The notes under the pieces are model-generated. The model did not search any database. It was given only the letters and a program-made list of their open reading frames with translations, and had not been told where the DNA came from. Below, in pieces: positions 11,222 to 22,774 of a stretch of 64,000 bases of DNA; position 1 is the first letter of the stretch, and the number at the start of each line of letters is the position of its first letter. The stretch comes from Larix kaempferi (Eukaryota > Streptophyta > Pinopsida > Pinales > Pinaceae): NCBI GenBank assembly GCA_027924585.1, contig BSBM01000904.1, forward strand, positions 19,553,001-19,617,000. Reading direction: 5' to 3'. The position numbers and the translations under genes are program-made.

Positions 11222-12845
11222 GCAATGTATACAAGTCGCGTGCAACTGGAGAACAAACAAATCAGACAGTAGCTTCCTTAGCCATACTGCCTTACAACTA
11301 GCCGAACAAGCTTATGACATACTCTGCTTCGGCTATACTCAGTGCCACACAGGACTGCTTCTTGCTAAACCAAGAGATCACACTTGATCCCATACTGAAG
11401 CAGCACCCCAAATTGCTCTTCCTATCAATGGCACTGCCTGCCCAATCTGAATCAACATAACCCTCTAGGATAATCTTTTGATTTGCATCATACTTGACCC
11501 CATAATCAACCGTACCCCTCAGGTACCTCAGAATATGCTTTGCAGCAATCAGGTGAACATGTCTCGGATCCGTCAGGAACTGGCTCAATGTGTTCACAGC
11601 AAAGCAAAATTTTGGTCTCGTATTCGTCAGGTACATCAAGGACCCAATCATTTGACGATACATCATGGCTTCAACCGACTCTGATGAAGCATCACACAAT
11701 AGCTTCAGGTTCAATGCCATAGGTGTAGCCATGGCTTTGCAGTCCATCATCCTGAACCTCTTCAGGATCTCTACTGCATACTTCCCTTGTCCAAGGAAAA
11801 TTGCATCCGCACTTTGCCAAACCTCCATGCCTAGAAAATAGTGCATCATACCCAAGTCCTTCATCTCGAACTCGACAGCAAGCTTCCTCTTCGTATCGAC
11901 AATCAACCCATCCTCTCCTGTCACAGACAGGTCATCTACATACAGTAGAAGTATTACTGGATTTCCTTCCTCAACCTTGTAGTAAAGGTTGGAATCCGTT
12001 TTACTCTTGGTAAAGCCCAAACTAGTCAGGAAGCTGTCTATCCTGCCATACCATGTCCTGGGTGCCTGTTTCAAACCGTACAAGGATTTCTTCAGTGTGC
12101 ACACATGAGACTCCCTGTCATGTGTCTCAAACCCGAGTGGCTGCTCCACATATACTTCTTCTTCCACTACACCATTCAAGAACGCTGTCTTGACATCCAT
12201 CTGGTGTATCTTCCATTTCATCACTGTAGACAGAGCAAGTACTGATCTGATGGAAGTATATCTGGCTACAGGTGCAAATGTCTCCTCATAGTCTATTCCT
12301 TCCTTCTAGGAGAAGCCACATGCCACAAATCTTGCCTTGTATTTCTCTATGCTGCCATTTGCACCATGCTTGATCTTGTAGATCCACTTGGAAGTCACCA
12401 CAGACTTCCCTTATGGTCTCGGGACCACATCCCAGACATCATTCTTCATGATCGACTGGGACTCCTCGAACATGGCATCCTTCCATTCTTTCTTCTCAGT
12501 TGCTTCCTCATAGTTGGAAGGCTCTTTGTCAATGATGTCACACAGCAGGGGTACATAACTGGAGAATGGTCTCGGCCTCTTGCTTTCTCTATGCATTCCT
12601 TCTGGAGCACCATATCTCTCTGCATCTTGAATTGTTTCTCGTACCCATGCTGGTTTCCTCTTGTGAGAATTCTTCTCACGTGGTGGATCTACAGGTTCCT
12701 GTGGATCTTCCATCTCACGGTCTTCTTCTGGATTTACTTCATTCATTGTTGTATCTCGGATCCTGGGTGCTTCTGGTTTTTCTATGTCTTCATTGCTTGT
12801 TCTTCGAAACAAGTATCTCTTGTAGGTAATGGTATACGATCTTTC
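11222..12845 (-). pseudogene. Copia-B linker, RT and RNase H (upstream part)
   Basis: Minus-strand coding resumes after the intron-like segment with FRRTSNEDIEKPEAPRIRD (12812 down) and VDPPREKNSHKRKPAW. RT follows, with MDVKTAFLNGVVEEEVYVEQ near 12200 and LLYVDDL near 11940, then RNase H with STSGC-like SNLGCCFSMGSS and SIAEAEY to 11298. The rest of RNase H (CDNQSC to the end of pol) lies at 3769-4015, beyond the inserted Copia-A. Stops are TAA at 12413-12411, the codon also stopped in Copia-A, and TAG at 12308-12306, the codon also stopped in Copia-0. A frame change follows 11298. The 927-bp open stretch 11298-12224 is the best preserved Copia RT in the window. Confidence 0.92.
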
Positions 12846-13262
12846 CTACAATTCAAGTTCAATTGCATGATTAGAAACATCTCATATTTTTTAGAACAAA
12901 ATCTTGTGCATAAAGACATAGGTCATACAGTCATGCAATTATGTTAGCCAATTCTTCAATACAACATTCATCCATATCCTGTAACTTTCTAGATGCCTTT
13001 CATCTCTACCAGAACATTGTTAAGAGTGTGCACTACTCCCAACATGTCAGCAAAGGGGTTTCAATCTAGATAATTAGCAATGGAGTGTTGTATAGTACCA
13101 TAGGCCACTTACCCATTATTTGCATATTAGTAGTATCTTGTTCATTAATGCAACTTTTCTAACATGCATAATATACATCCTAAATCTATGAACATAAGTA
13201 AGTACATGACTGAACAACATCACTTAAGTAATCATATATACAAGAAATGACAATTCAAATAC
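12846..13262 (-). other. Intron-like segment replacing integrase in Copia-B
   Basis: On the minus strand this 417-bp stretch begins GTATTTG and ends TTGTAG, and is AT-rich and non-coding. It sits between protease-side sequence and the linker before RT, where Copia-A has about 1 kb of integrase. Copia-D carries the same segment at 58078-58496 (419 bp) with matching flanks (GGGAGTCCACCCAACAA before, GAAAGATCGTATACCAT after). Copia-A and C lack it. GT/AG ends and shared placement suggest an intron, or a fixed insertion that accompanied integrase loss. Confidence 0.6.
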
Positions 13263-13349
13263 TTATCTTTGTTTGGTTGTTGGGTGGACTCCCTCTTGAA
13301 CTTTGCTTCCTTGCAGGAACTACTGGAGTCTCCAACAGAGTGTTCTTCT

Positions 13350-14713
13350 TCATTGTCTGAATCTGAGGTCCTGTGCCTTTCTTGATTTATTCATCAATGC
13401 TTGTCCAGGTTGTCCCTTCAACTTGTACAAGCCTCCCTCTTGCTCTTCAATCACAACTGCATCATCTATGGTCTTTCCCTTTGGCCACATAAGAACTTGG
13501 CCATCTACAAATGCAACCCTCATACCTTTTGCATCCAATGTAGATATGTAGAGAAGGTTCTTCTTTAGTCCTGGTACAAACATGACATCTTTCATCTTCA
13601 TAGACTTTCCAGAATCTAGCTTATAAGAGGCTTCACCACTTCCTTTTATAGGATACTGATAGTCATCCCCAAGTTTTACTTTGTGGGGTGACTCATGTTC
13701 ATATAGGTTCATAAAGGATTCCTTGAATCTTGTCATATGCTTAGAAGCCCCACTATCTATAAGCCAATCATTGCTTCCATGAGTAATAGTACCTGTGAGG
13801 GCAGAAATCAAAACATACTCTTCGTCACTTGAAGAATCTTCACTTTCTTCTCTGGCCCTTTTCCTGGGAGGCTCATCATCCTCTGCAGTGTGAGTATGAT
13901 GTTTTTTCTTCGTGTTCTTCTTCTTGTGGGAGTTGCTTTTGTTCCTGGGACAATCTCTGAAATAGTGTCCCCTCTCATCACATGTATAACATCGAATGTG
14001 AGAAATCTTTCATAGATCCTCCAAAGTTCTCCCTCCGGTTTTGGTGGTGGTGTACCTTTCTTATGATGAGGATGCTCCCTCTTGTTGTTATTCTTCCTGG
14101 TGTGTACTGTGAGAGCTTGGTCTTCACTCCCCATCTTTTCTTCTCGAGCTACAATTCGAGCTTCTTCTTGTGACCATTCCTACCACAGCCTATTGAATGA
14201 GATGAGCTTCTTCCTAGCACAAATTCCTTGAATGAAGGAATCCCATGACCTAGGTAGACCATTCAAGGTGGTCATCACTACTTCTTCATTCTCTATATCT
14301 TCTCCCACAGCTTCAAGTTGTTCTTTTATTTGGGAGAGCCTTGAGAAGTAGGACTGCATGGTCTCTGCATTTTGTATCTTGACATTCTTCAATTGATTCC
14401 GCAATGTCATCTTTCGATTTATATTCTTGCCTTCAAACAACTTGGTCAAGGAATCAAACATCTCCTTGGGTGTCTTTAAAGATGACACATGTGGTATGAG
14501 ATGGTCCTTGATAGAATCTGCAATGATCCTCTTGGCCTTGACCAAGTTCTTCTTATGTAAGGCCTTAGCCTCATCTCCCTCTGGAACTGGAACCTCTTCA
14601 GTTATGTAGGTGTCCAATTCATTCTCTTCTAGGATTAACCCAATCCTATACTTCCATGCTCGGAAGTTACCAGCCCCTTTAAGCTTATCCTCAAGCTTGG
14701 TGTGGTGAGACAT
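13350..14713 (-). pseudogene. Copia-B gag and protease region
   Basis: ATG 14713 starts MSHHTKLEDKLKGAG. The gag frame is open to a TAG after FNRLW (14180). A second frame holds MGSEDQALT (14134 down). The zinc knuckle CYTCDERGHYFRDC, with an intact CCHC set, is read near 13940-13990. Protease WLIDSGASKHM is near 13750. The frame closes after GGLYKLKGQPGQA at 13350 with no WHRRLAH pre-integrase motif and no integrase. At least one frameshift and one stop break it. Compared with Copia-A, the deletion of pre-integrase and integrase is the main loss. Confidence 0.9.
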
Positions 14714-15305
14714 CTTTAATGAGAAACTCAAATGGAAATAAAAGATTTAGGCCTTACCACTTGATTCGTTGAATCTGGATCTAGAGCTGGATAGGGTTTG
14801 TCAGAGAAACCCTAAAAATTCAAACTTGGAATTTGAAACTTCTATCTGGATAGAAAGATGCCCCTTGCTAGTATGAGCAAGCTGATATACTTGGATTTTG
14901 AAAATTCCAAAAATCGACCCCTCAAAAGTGACTTGCGAATTTCGGATTTGCAACTTCTGTCAAATTCTTGTTTTCTGGTCGAAAAGTCAAATGAGGGTTT
15001 GACTTTCCCGGAGATTCACCCAACCAAAAAGTTCAATCTTGGTCTCTAAATTTCGATTTTGCTGAGGAGAGCAATCCTGTGCTGAGAAAACTCCAAAATT
15101 CCACTTCTGTCAAAAGCCCTAATTTCCCGCAACAGTGACAAGGCAAAAACTGAAAATGCTCGTAATCAAATTTTGTTTTGACAGAAAGATGCGCCTTCCT
15201 TAGGAGAGTTAGCCTAGCCTCCTGCTCTTGATGATCTGTGGAAAGAGAACCGAAAATTAAGAAGCCTTAGCTTCCGCAGCTGCACACTGTCTTCTTCTCA
15301 GGTTA

Positions 15306-15317
15306 GCTCTGATACCA
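15306..15317 (-). promoter_or_regulatory. Copia-B primer binding site
   Basis: The minus strand reads TGGTATCAGAGC directly after the 5' LTR, matching the initiator-Met tRNA. Confidence 0.9.
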
Positions 15318-15846
15318 TGTTAGATTTTTAACATTTAATTCAATATGATCTAGGATCTTATCTGAGAGAATAACAAGCACAACAAATCAATCACAAGAAA
15401 CAATAGACACAAAGCATTTCACCGGGGAAACCATAAAGGAGAAAACCCCGCAACTTCCTCAGAGATAGAATGAGCAATAGTACAAAACCCCAAAACAATA
15501 AGATAGACTCCAGCAGCTCCCCCTCCTCCACTTGTGCGAACTTGTCTCTCTCTCACTTATGCGCAATGAGCAAGTGAGTGAATGAGTGATCAAATGAGAG
15601 AGTCACACTCTCTATTTATACTTTACTTCACTTGCCTTTTTACCCTACTGGGCCGACTTCTCCTAGGAGAGTCTAATAACCCATTAACCCCTAATTCAGG
15701 GCCGACCCCACAAGAGGAGTCTAATAACCCATCAAATAATAATAACGACTCTTCCGATTGGAGGAATATAACCTCTCCGTCGGGTGTACAGTAACAATAT
15801 AAAATATACAAGTGAAATACATTCCGAAGTTACAAATACATCAACA
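15318..15846 (-). repeat. Copia-B 5' LTR
   Basis: 529 bp, TGTTGATG at 15846 to CTAACA at 15318 on the minus strand. It contains the TATA-like string TATAAATAGAG on the minus strand (around 15615) and two GTCGGCC-containing U3 units (15651-15682, 15700-15730). Confidence 0.93.
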
Positions 15847-16809
15847 TTCAGATGTTAGGAGAACTCTAGCTGGTTGCTTTTGGGGCTTTCCCAGGATTAC
15901 CCAGTGGGGCTCTATCATTCTAGGACATTCCCCAAAGGACATTATCAAGCTTTGCATTGGCGTGGACTCACAATTATTTATGACAATAGGGATGTTATTT
16001 CTTTCATCTCTAGTTCTACATATACTTCTACCCTGAATACATTGTAATATCTTTCTATATGTTATTGTATACCTTCTTGGTTAACCCTCCTCCGTCATTT
16101 CTTTTATTTTCATTTCATTCGTGTTTCACTTTTTGGCACATAGGAGTTGCTTCAGCACTCCCACGCTATTATTATACTTGAATTTAATCTCTAGTCTCAT
16201 TGACCTACTTCGGCTACTCGTGGACATTAATAAAATTATTTTATCTTATCTTATTTGCCTCACCAATTCAGCTACGATTCCATTTTGTTAAAATGTAGGC
16301 ATAGTGATATAAAGATAATATTACATAGGAACATACAATGAGACAAAAGAGTCAGAAAACTTTAGGAGAGGTTGAAGCAAAATCAAGCTAGGTATTGAAG
16401 TACATGGATATATACTTTAATTGTGACACAGTATTTTCCAATTCCCATGACTCTTTATTTTCTCAATACCCTTTAATTTCGTATTCACACATAGAAGTAG
16501 ACTCTTTTGTCCACTTATTAGTTTGTCTTTTTGTGGACTCAGAGAGTACATACATGCTAATGCTCTATGTACAATATTTACATCATGTCACCTTTACCCA
16601 ACTCGTAACATTCTAGCACTCTCTTCTCATCAGCTTAATTTCTTTTGGACTGATATATGAATAAGTTTGAGGCATGTATTCTTGACAAAAAGTCCTATTA
16701 ATGTTCGTGAATTATTCCGAACATGAATACTAATTTTTTTTCGTTGTAGTATTTTCTTTTCCAAGAGTTTGAATTGGGCACGTGTAATTGGTTACCTCTG
16801 TCGTGACAG
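15847..16809. other. Non-coding stretch before MRE11 exons
   Basis: No exon matching the expected upstream part of MRE11 and no transposon motif is visible. If the gene is whole this is the 3' part of a long intron. It ends in a plausible acceptor (TCGTGACAG) at 16809. Confidence 0.5.
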
Positions 16810-17922
16810 GATAATCTTTCTGCGATTGACATCCTTTCTGCATGTAATCTTGTGAACTATTTCGGAAAAATGGTGCTTGGAGGCTCTGGGGTTGGTCAGA
16901 TTACTATTTATCCTATACTTATCAGAAAGGTACCCTTTTCCGTTAAAACATTATGCAGATAAACTTGTTTATAGATGCTTGGATTTAAAATTGTTTGCCC
17001 CTTGACACCATCATTTGATTGGAAAAAACTGATCTTTATGTTATAATCTCACATACATTTGTTGAATGTGTTCTCTGATGGTAGAAATAAAATCAGTATT
17101 GTCTGGCTTCAGGATTTTACATCTGTTGCTCTCTATGGTCTGGGAAATATACGCGATGAGCGGCTTAACCGCATGTTCCAGGTAGTTGAAGAATTTTCAA
17201 CTTACATTTGGAATTTTGGAGTAGTGAAAAGGTTACAGATCATTCATTGAACTGTTTTATTTTGGTTTAGACTCCCCATGCTATTCAGTGGATGCGGCCT
17301 GAAGCTCAGGAGGGATGCCCCATGTCAGAATGGTTCAATATTTTGGTTCTTCATCAAAACAGGTAGGTATTAGTTTTTTATTATCCTTTCTGTTATTCTT
17401 TAATCCTATGATCAGCAACTTGAATGTAAATATGCTGTCTGGTGAGCTTGCTGTTTAGTTGTTTGGCTTCTTTCCTGGGTCGGCTGTTTCTTGCTTTTAG
17501 AGTGTTTTTCTGGGTCCATGTGTGTTCAGTTGTGGTTTGAAATGGATAATGACATCTCTTTTATTTGAAATCCTCTTTAGTTAATTGTGATTTGGTTGTA
17601 CACTGCAGGGTCAAAACCAATCCCAAAAATGCCATTAACGAGCAGTTCCTTCCACGGTTCCTAGATCTTGTAGTTTGGGGGCATGAACACGAATGCTTGA
17701 TTGATCCACAGGTTGCCAATTTAGAGGCTTGATTGTACAAAGGCTTTGAAATAAATTTTGCACAGTAATTGTGTTGCTTGATTTTGTAATTTAAAAAAAA
17801 AATTAATGGTGTAGGAAGTTCCTGGAATGGGTTTTCATTTAACGCAGCCGGGCTCTTCTGTTGCAACATCTCTGATTGATGGCGAAGCAAAGCCCAAGCA
17901 TGTGCTTCTTCTGGATATAAAG
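16810..17922 (+). CDS. MRE11: MRE11 double-strand break repair nuclease, five internal exons (partial gene)
   Basis: Five exons read through with matched phases and GT/AG borders: 16810-16929, 17113-17181, 17271-17362, 17609-17711 and 17815-17922 (120, 69, 92, 103 and 108 bp). They encode in order [20 protein letters not shown] and [52 protein letters not shown] with [27 protein letters not shown] with [13 protein letters not shown]; and [20 protein letters not shown] with KPKHVLLL. This is the phosphoesterase core of MRE11. HQNR and GHEHEC carry metal-ligand histidines of the MRE11-RAD50-NBS1 nuclease, which processes DNA ends in the nucleus. There is no stop or frameshift. Upstream exons (with GNHDD) and downstream exons were not found here, so the piece is either part of a gene with giant introns or an isolated gene fragment. 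Confidence 0.93.
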
Positions 17923-18834
17923 GTTTTCCCTCATACAATGGAACTTTCTAGTGCACTGTTGAATTATTGCTTAATTGTTCTTTTCATAAGTATTAAAATT
18001 GCCAGTTTTGTTTCACTGTAAAAAATTAAAATTGTATTAAGATGCAGCATACTATAGAAATACCAAATTTTAAAAAATGTTTGGTGAGTTAAAAAAGTAA
18101 TCAAGATAGTACGAGAGAATACCCTTTTGCTTATCAACATGCTGGTGCAATATTCAAGTAACAGTGATGTATTAGTAGATGCTAGTTTTCTTAAAGAGAA
18201 TAAGATTTGTCTATTAAATTATTGATGATGGTAAGATGCAGCAAGTGAAAGTGATCAATTCTCTTTGAGCTTTTGATGAGTTTATAAATGGTAAGAATAT
18301 TTAATTCTGTAGGATAGAATAATTCTATGATTATCGATGTAAAGAAATGGAGTTTCATTTAGAGAATGATATTAGAAGATAATGATAATGTCCTGAATAG
18401 AATAGTGAGAGATTTTCCGACATAGGATGATAATATGAAGCTTAATTTAACAAACTGATTTTGGAAGCATTGTCACTACTCACACCATCGTCTTAATTTT
18501 TAATCAAAACCAGAAGAATTTTCTTTGCTCTATGTTCACAAAGGTTTGAGGGTGGAGGATGAGTTTTGGGGATGGTTGGAATAATGAAATTTATGTTAGT
18601 GTCCACAGAAGACCAAAATATGTCAATGGGAAAAAGGACAATTAGAAAATTAGAGGAAAAGATACTTATAGAAATAGAGCATTTGTCATCCCCCTATTTG
18701 CTACAAATAAAAATCAAGATACATGGACTTTGGACTATGGTGCAATAGGGTACGTCTTATGTTAGAGTTCACTTTGATGGAATTAAAAATATCTCCCATG
18801 AAAATATTACCTGAAATACCTCAACATTGAATGT
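17923..18834. other. Non-coding stretch after MRE11 exons
   Basis: AT-rich, with no further MRE11 exon recognised. Around 18690-18770 one frame reads a short Copia-protease-like string (TWTLDYGA), too brief to call. It is probably intron if the gene continues. Confidence 0.45.
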
Positions 18835-19512
18835 GCCAAGATGGGCCCTGTTGCCACCTAAGTTGCACTCAGTTTGGATTTCCAGAGAGCCGCCAAAGCT
18901 TGCACAAATATTTGTGCAGTTCAGTGTTCAGAAGTCCATCAGGCCTTTTTCAGGGCCCTTTTTAAAACTTTTTTGCGTGTCCATACCTCCATGGGGAATT
19001 GTAATAAGTTGGTCTAAGCGTGGTCTTTTTGTAACAGGCTTGGCTTGCCTTAGGTTTATCTGTCAGGGGGATAGTCTAGAGTGTTTTTTCCTTAGGAATT
19101 GTGCGTTGCGCTTCAACGATGTATAATTCCCGAGTTTTTCACTCACACCTCCAAAGCTGGAGTATTCATCTTGGTGGTCAAACCTTGGGAGGTTATTAAA
19201 GCCTACGTGTCTATCTATTTTTTTCATGCGAGCCATCAATATTGAGTTGTATGGACATGTACTAGGTTCCCTAGGAGTTTGAGTCAATTTTGAAAAAAAT
19301 ATTTTTTTTCGCAAACTTAGGCTATTTTTTAATGGTTTACTTGGAAAATTTCAAATTGTGATAAAAGTATGATCCGGGGGTGGAATTTGGCGCAGGGATG
19401 CTCGTTTTCACGCTCATAGCGTCCTCTTTACCGTAGGACCCACTCTTCCTATGTTTCGGGTGATTAAATTATCACGTGGAGCATTTTTTCTTATCAAGCC
19501 TACAAAATGGCA

Positions 19513-19520
19513 AATAAATG
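19513..19520. repeat. Target duplication AATAAATG, left of hAT-1
   Basis: AATAAATG at 19513-19520 is repeated exactly at 23395-23402. Eight bases is the hAT signature. Confidence 0.93.
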
Positions 19521-19810
19521 CAAGGTTGCGGGGGAGCGTCCTCCCCCCCCTCGCCCTTGCTTGGGAAGCTCGCTTCTTGCCAAAGCACTGCGGGAGCTAA
19601 GGGAGAGCACGCTCCTAATTTCGCTCCCGGACCAGATCGTTTTGTAAAGCGCGCTTCGGTGGGTGAAGAGAACGCTCCCTGCCTCTGTCAGGAGCGAATT
19701 AGGGAGCTATCGGGAGCGCTCCCGAGCGCTCTACCAAACGCTCTGCCTCTTTAAAAATCGCTCTCGGGATAGCTCCCTGTAGCTCCCGAGTTAGCTCCCG
19801 CTGGAAGATG
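19521..19810. promoter_or_regulatory. hAT-1 subterminal GGGAGC/GCTCCC array
   Basis: About ten GGGAGC or GCTCCC hexamers occur within 290 bp of the terminus, several as palindromes such as GGGAGCGCTCCC. Subterminal motif arrays are known binding platforms for hAT transposases; the assignment here is inferred. Confidence 0.6.
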
Positions 19811-19934
19811 ACGCCCGCGCAAAGGAAAGACAAGGAAGGTGGATGGGGTCCACTTGTGGGGTTTTGGAGGGAAGGAGTAGGGCTTTGGGGGATAAAGCCC
19901 TCTCCTACATATTCATTTTCACTTGCATTTGCTT

Positions 19935-20038
19935 GAGAAGAGAATTGAAGAGAAAAGAAGAGAAGAGAAGAGAAGAGAAGAGAAGATGAGAGGAAAGGAG
20001 AGGAGAGGAAAGGAGAAGAGGAGAGGAGAGGAGAAGGC
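19935..20038. repeat. GA-rich tract in hAT-1 leader
   Basis: AGAAG/AGGAG purine repeats lie just upstream of the transposase. hAT-2 keeps the same tract (CT-rich on the plus strand, about 35697-35783) in the same place, so it belongs to the element and is not random expansion. Confidence 0.75.
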
Positions 20039-20287
20039 TGCCATCCTTGGAGATTGAAAAAGGTTGAACTTGTCACTACCATTGGAGAGCCAAAGAGGTA
20101 GGGTCTAAAACCTTCCTTGTTGTTTTTTTTGTCTTTGAAACTTTGAACTATGATTTAATCATGAATGCTTGTAATGTAGTCACTAGATTCTAGAATGTGC
20201 ATTGTAGATGTTCCTCTCCTACTCTTTCCCATGCTTCCTACCTCATTCTATTGCAGGCAACAGGTTGAATCTCTAGTTACATCAAAC

Positions 20288-22774
20288 ATGATGATGGGTA
20301 TGTGGTTTATTTTCTTGGTTCCATTTGTTATTTTGATGATGGTGGTTGGAAACCGGAGGAGGAATGAGGGAGAGGATGAAGAAGTGGGGAGTGGCACATA
20401 CTGTGGAGAGGAGGAGGAGGAAGAAGAGGGGGAGGAGGAGGAGGAGGAAAACCGAAAGAAAACCAAAGAGGAACCCACACCCTTATGGAAACATGTCACA
20501 AAGCAGGGAGGAGGTAGAGGGGGTGGAACCACCAAATTCGTTTGCCCCCATTGTAAAAAGACATACACAGGTTCATATACCTGTGTGACAAGACATCTAT
20601 GTGGGCACATGCCATGTGATGACAAAAAAACTATAGGAGTTTGTGTTTGCCCAAATGTGACATCAACACAAAGAGCCATCTATAAGAAGGAAGAACTTGA
20701 AGCACAAAACAAATCAAAAGATTTTAAACGATCAATGGATGACCATGACCACTCTTTCTCACCGAGATCGGAGGCCTATCCACCCAAGGCAGTGGATTCT
20801 CTCCCATGGGGCAGTCACGTGGCAGGACAATATCAGATTTCCTTGACCAAGGTTGTAGGGATGACGTGGATTCAAAAGTATTTCGGCTTCTCTATGCATG
20901 TGGCATACCATTCAATGTTCTTCGCTCACCCTATTGGCATAAAATGGTAGAGGCCATCCGCACCGCCCCAGTAGGATACAAGATCCCCGGGTATGACAAA
21001 GCTAGAACTGTGGGGCTTGACAAGGAAAAAGCCAAGATCCAAAATGCTTTGGGGACATTCACAAATGCTTGGAATGAATATGGGGTATCAATTGTATCAG
21101 ATGGTTGGACAAATGTAAAAGGCAAGCCATTGATAAATGTGCTTGGTGTGTCTGCTACTAGGGCAGTCTTCCTTTCGGCCCATGACTACTCAGATAAATT
21201 CAAGACCGACATAAACATTGTAGAACTCCTACTCAAAAACATGAAGATATTGGTCCATACAATGTCATCCAAGTCATTACCGATAATGCTGCTAATTGTA
21301 AGGCAGTGGGAGCAATCATTGAAGATAAATACCCCAACATATTTTGGTCCGGGTGTTTGGTTCACACACTGAACCTTTTGATGCACGACATTATTAAGTT
21401 GAAGGAAAATCAATACAAATGGATTGGTGAATTGTACAAAAAGGGCAAGCACATGATAAGATTTATTACCAACCATAGCAATGCCCATGGCATTTTCCGC
21501 ACTCACTCAAAGTTAGAGCTATTGAAGATAGCAAAGACTAGATTTGCTAGCTATTACCTCACCTTCAGGCGCCTTTTGAAGGTAAGAGAGGCATTGGCTA
21601 GCATGGTATCAAGTGAATCATGGCAAATCTTGAAAGATAGGGCTACATCCACATCTGACAGGCTTGATTTTGAGGAGGTGGAGAGCACTGCTCTTGATGG
21701 TCAATTTTGGGCAAGTGTCAAGTTTGTTTTGTAGTTCACAAAGCCCATTTATTACATGATTCAGTTTGCAGATACATATAAGCCGGTGATTGGGGAGGTG
21801 TATGAGCAGATGGATAGCATGTTGGGCCAAATTAAAGATATTGTTGAATCAAAAGATCCCATCCTGTATGACCATATTCACAAACATGTGGTTAAAAGGT
21901 GGGAACATCTCAACGTTCCATTGCGTGCCTTAGCATATGTATTGACACCAAAATATTATTCTCCATCTTGGTTGGCCAAACCAGCACCTGGGGGTGGGGA
22001 TAGGAGAAAGCCCCACATAGATCCAGAGGTACAGGTTGGGTACATGGCTGCTATAGACAAGCTGGTCCCTGATGAAGAAGATTGTGCCTTACTGCGTAGT
22101 GAATTAAGCAAATACCTCAGTGAAATTGGTCCGTTTGGTACTTTGCATGCTAGAAAAGATCGAGATAGGGCGCCTCCTATTGAATGGTGGAACATGTATG
22201 GCTCATCATGCCCATGCTTGTATAAATTGGCAACCAAAGTTCTTTCACAGGTAGTTAACAGCTCCTCTGCAGAAAGGTGTTGGAGCACCTATAGCTTCAT
22301 CCACTCAGTGAAAAGAAACCGATTAAATGAAAATTGGGCAGAAAGCTTGGTTTTTGTACATTACAACTTGAGGTTGTTGACTCATTACTGTGAGCGGACC
22401 AAAACTGATAGATCATACGTCACTTGGGACAACAATCCAGAGGAACATAACTTGGAGGATGGAGCTTTAGCTTTAGAGCGCTTGGAGGAAGAGCTTTTGG
22501 GCGATGAGGATGACCATCACCATGGCCATGCAGTAGAAGCAACAATGATGCCACCACCATCTCCTACCTTGTTTCCAGATGCACCATCTTTGCCTAGAGG
22601 TTCAACTTCAACTTCAAACCCTCATCTACATCAGTGAGGGGGGGTTGTGTAGGACCAAGTCTTGGACGTGGCTCAACATTGGTGGCTACTGGGGATGATA
22701 GTCCCACGCCCATTGTTCCTAGACCATGGGAAAAGAAATTAGAAATTTCTCGTGGCAAGCAGAAACATCCATAA
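20288..22774 (+). pseudogene. hAT-1 transposase, broken
   Basis: ATG 20288 is chosen because hAT-2 starts at the same residues and a spliceable intron (20098-20256) lies just before. Order: hydrophobic stretch WFIFLVPFVILMMVV; basic NRRRN; acidic Glu-rich run; BED-type finger with CPHCKKTY...RHLCG (about 20535-20610); DUF659-like DNA-dependent region (TISDFL...ACGIPFNVLRSPYW and VSIVSDGWTNVKGKPLIN); hAT dimerisation end (VVNSSSAERCWSTYSF near 22253 and SVKRNRLNE). It is broken by frameshifts near 20780 and 21240, TAG at 21732-21734 and an early stop at 22635-22637 before the family end near 22774. Nuclear DNA transposase by family; inactive here. Confidence 0.92.

Larger units (their letters stand above)
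2722..15846 (-). mobile_element. Copia-B: reverse-strand Ty1/Copia element, split by Copia-A
   Basis: The element occupies 11222-15846 plus 2722-4015; the 7.2 kb between is the younger Copia-A. Order on the minus strand is 5' LTR 15318-15846, initiator-Met primer site 15306-15317, gag from ATG 14713, protease, an intron-like segment 12846-13262 in place of integrase, then RT and RNase H down to 11222. The RNase H frame resumes at 4015 and the end of pol is near 3769. A minisatellite region, a conserved 3' module, polypurine tract 3098-3106 and a truncated 3' LTR (2722-3097) follow. Joining the sides across the GCAAT duplication gives continuous RNase H coding (CDNQ at the join), which proves the nesting. 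Stops and frame changes in gag and pol, and the lack of integrase, make it non-autonomous. Confidence 0.92.

Noticed and set aside
15847-16809. Upstream MRE11 exons
   Set aside because: I looked for GNHDD-type coding and plausible exons with matched phase and found none.
18690-18830. Copia protease-like string TWTLDYGA
   Set aside because: Only about 20 residues, the Asp-Ser-Gly signature is not kept and no neighbouring Copia domain is present.
18856-18870. CTAAGTTGCACT, resembling the hAT-5 terminus
   Set aside because: No matching inverted end, no 8-bp duplication and no subterminal motif cluster were found.
20248-20679. 143-residue reverse-strand frame
   Set aside because: It is the antisense of the acidic and BED-finger part of the hAT-1 transposase and has no features of its own.
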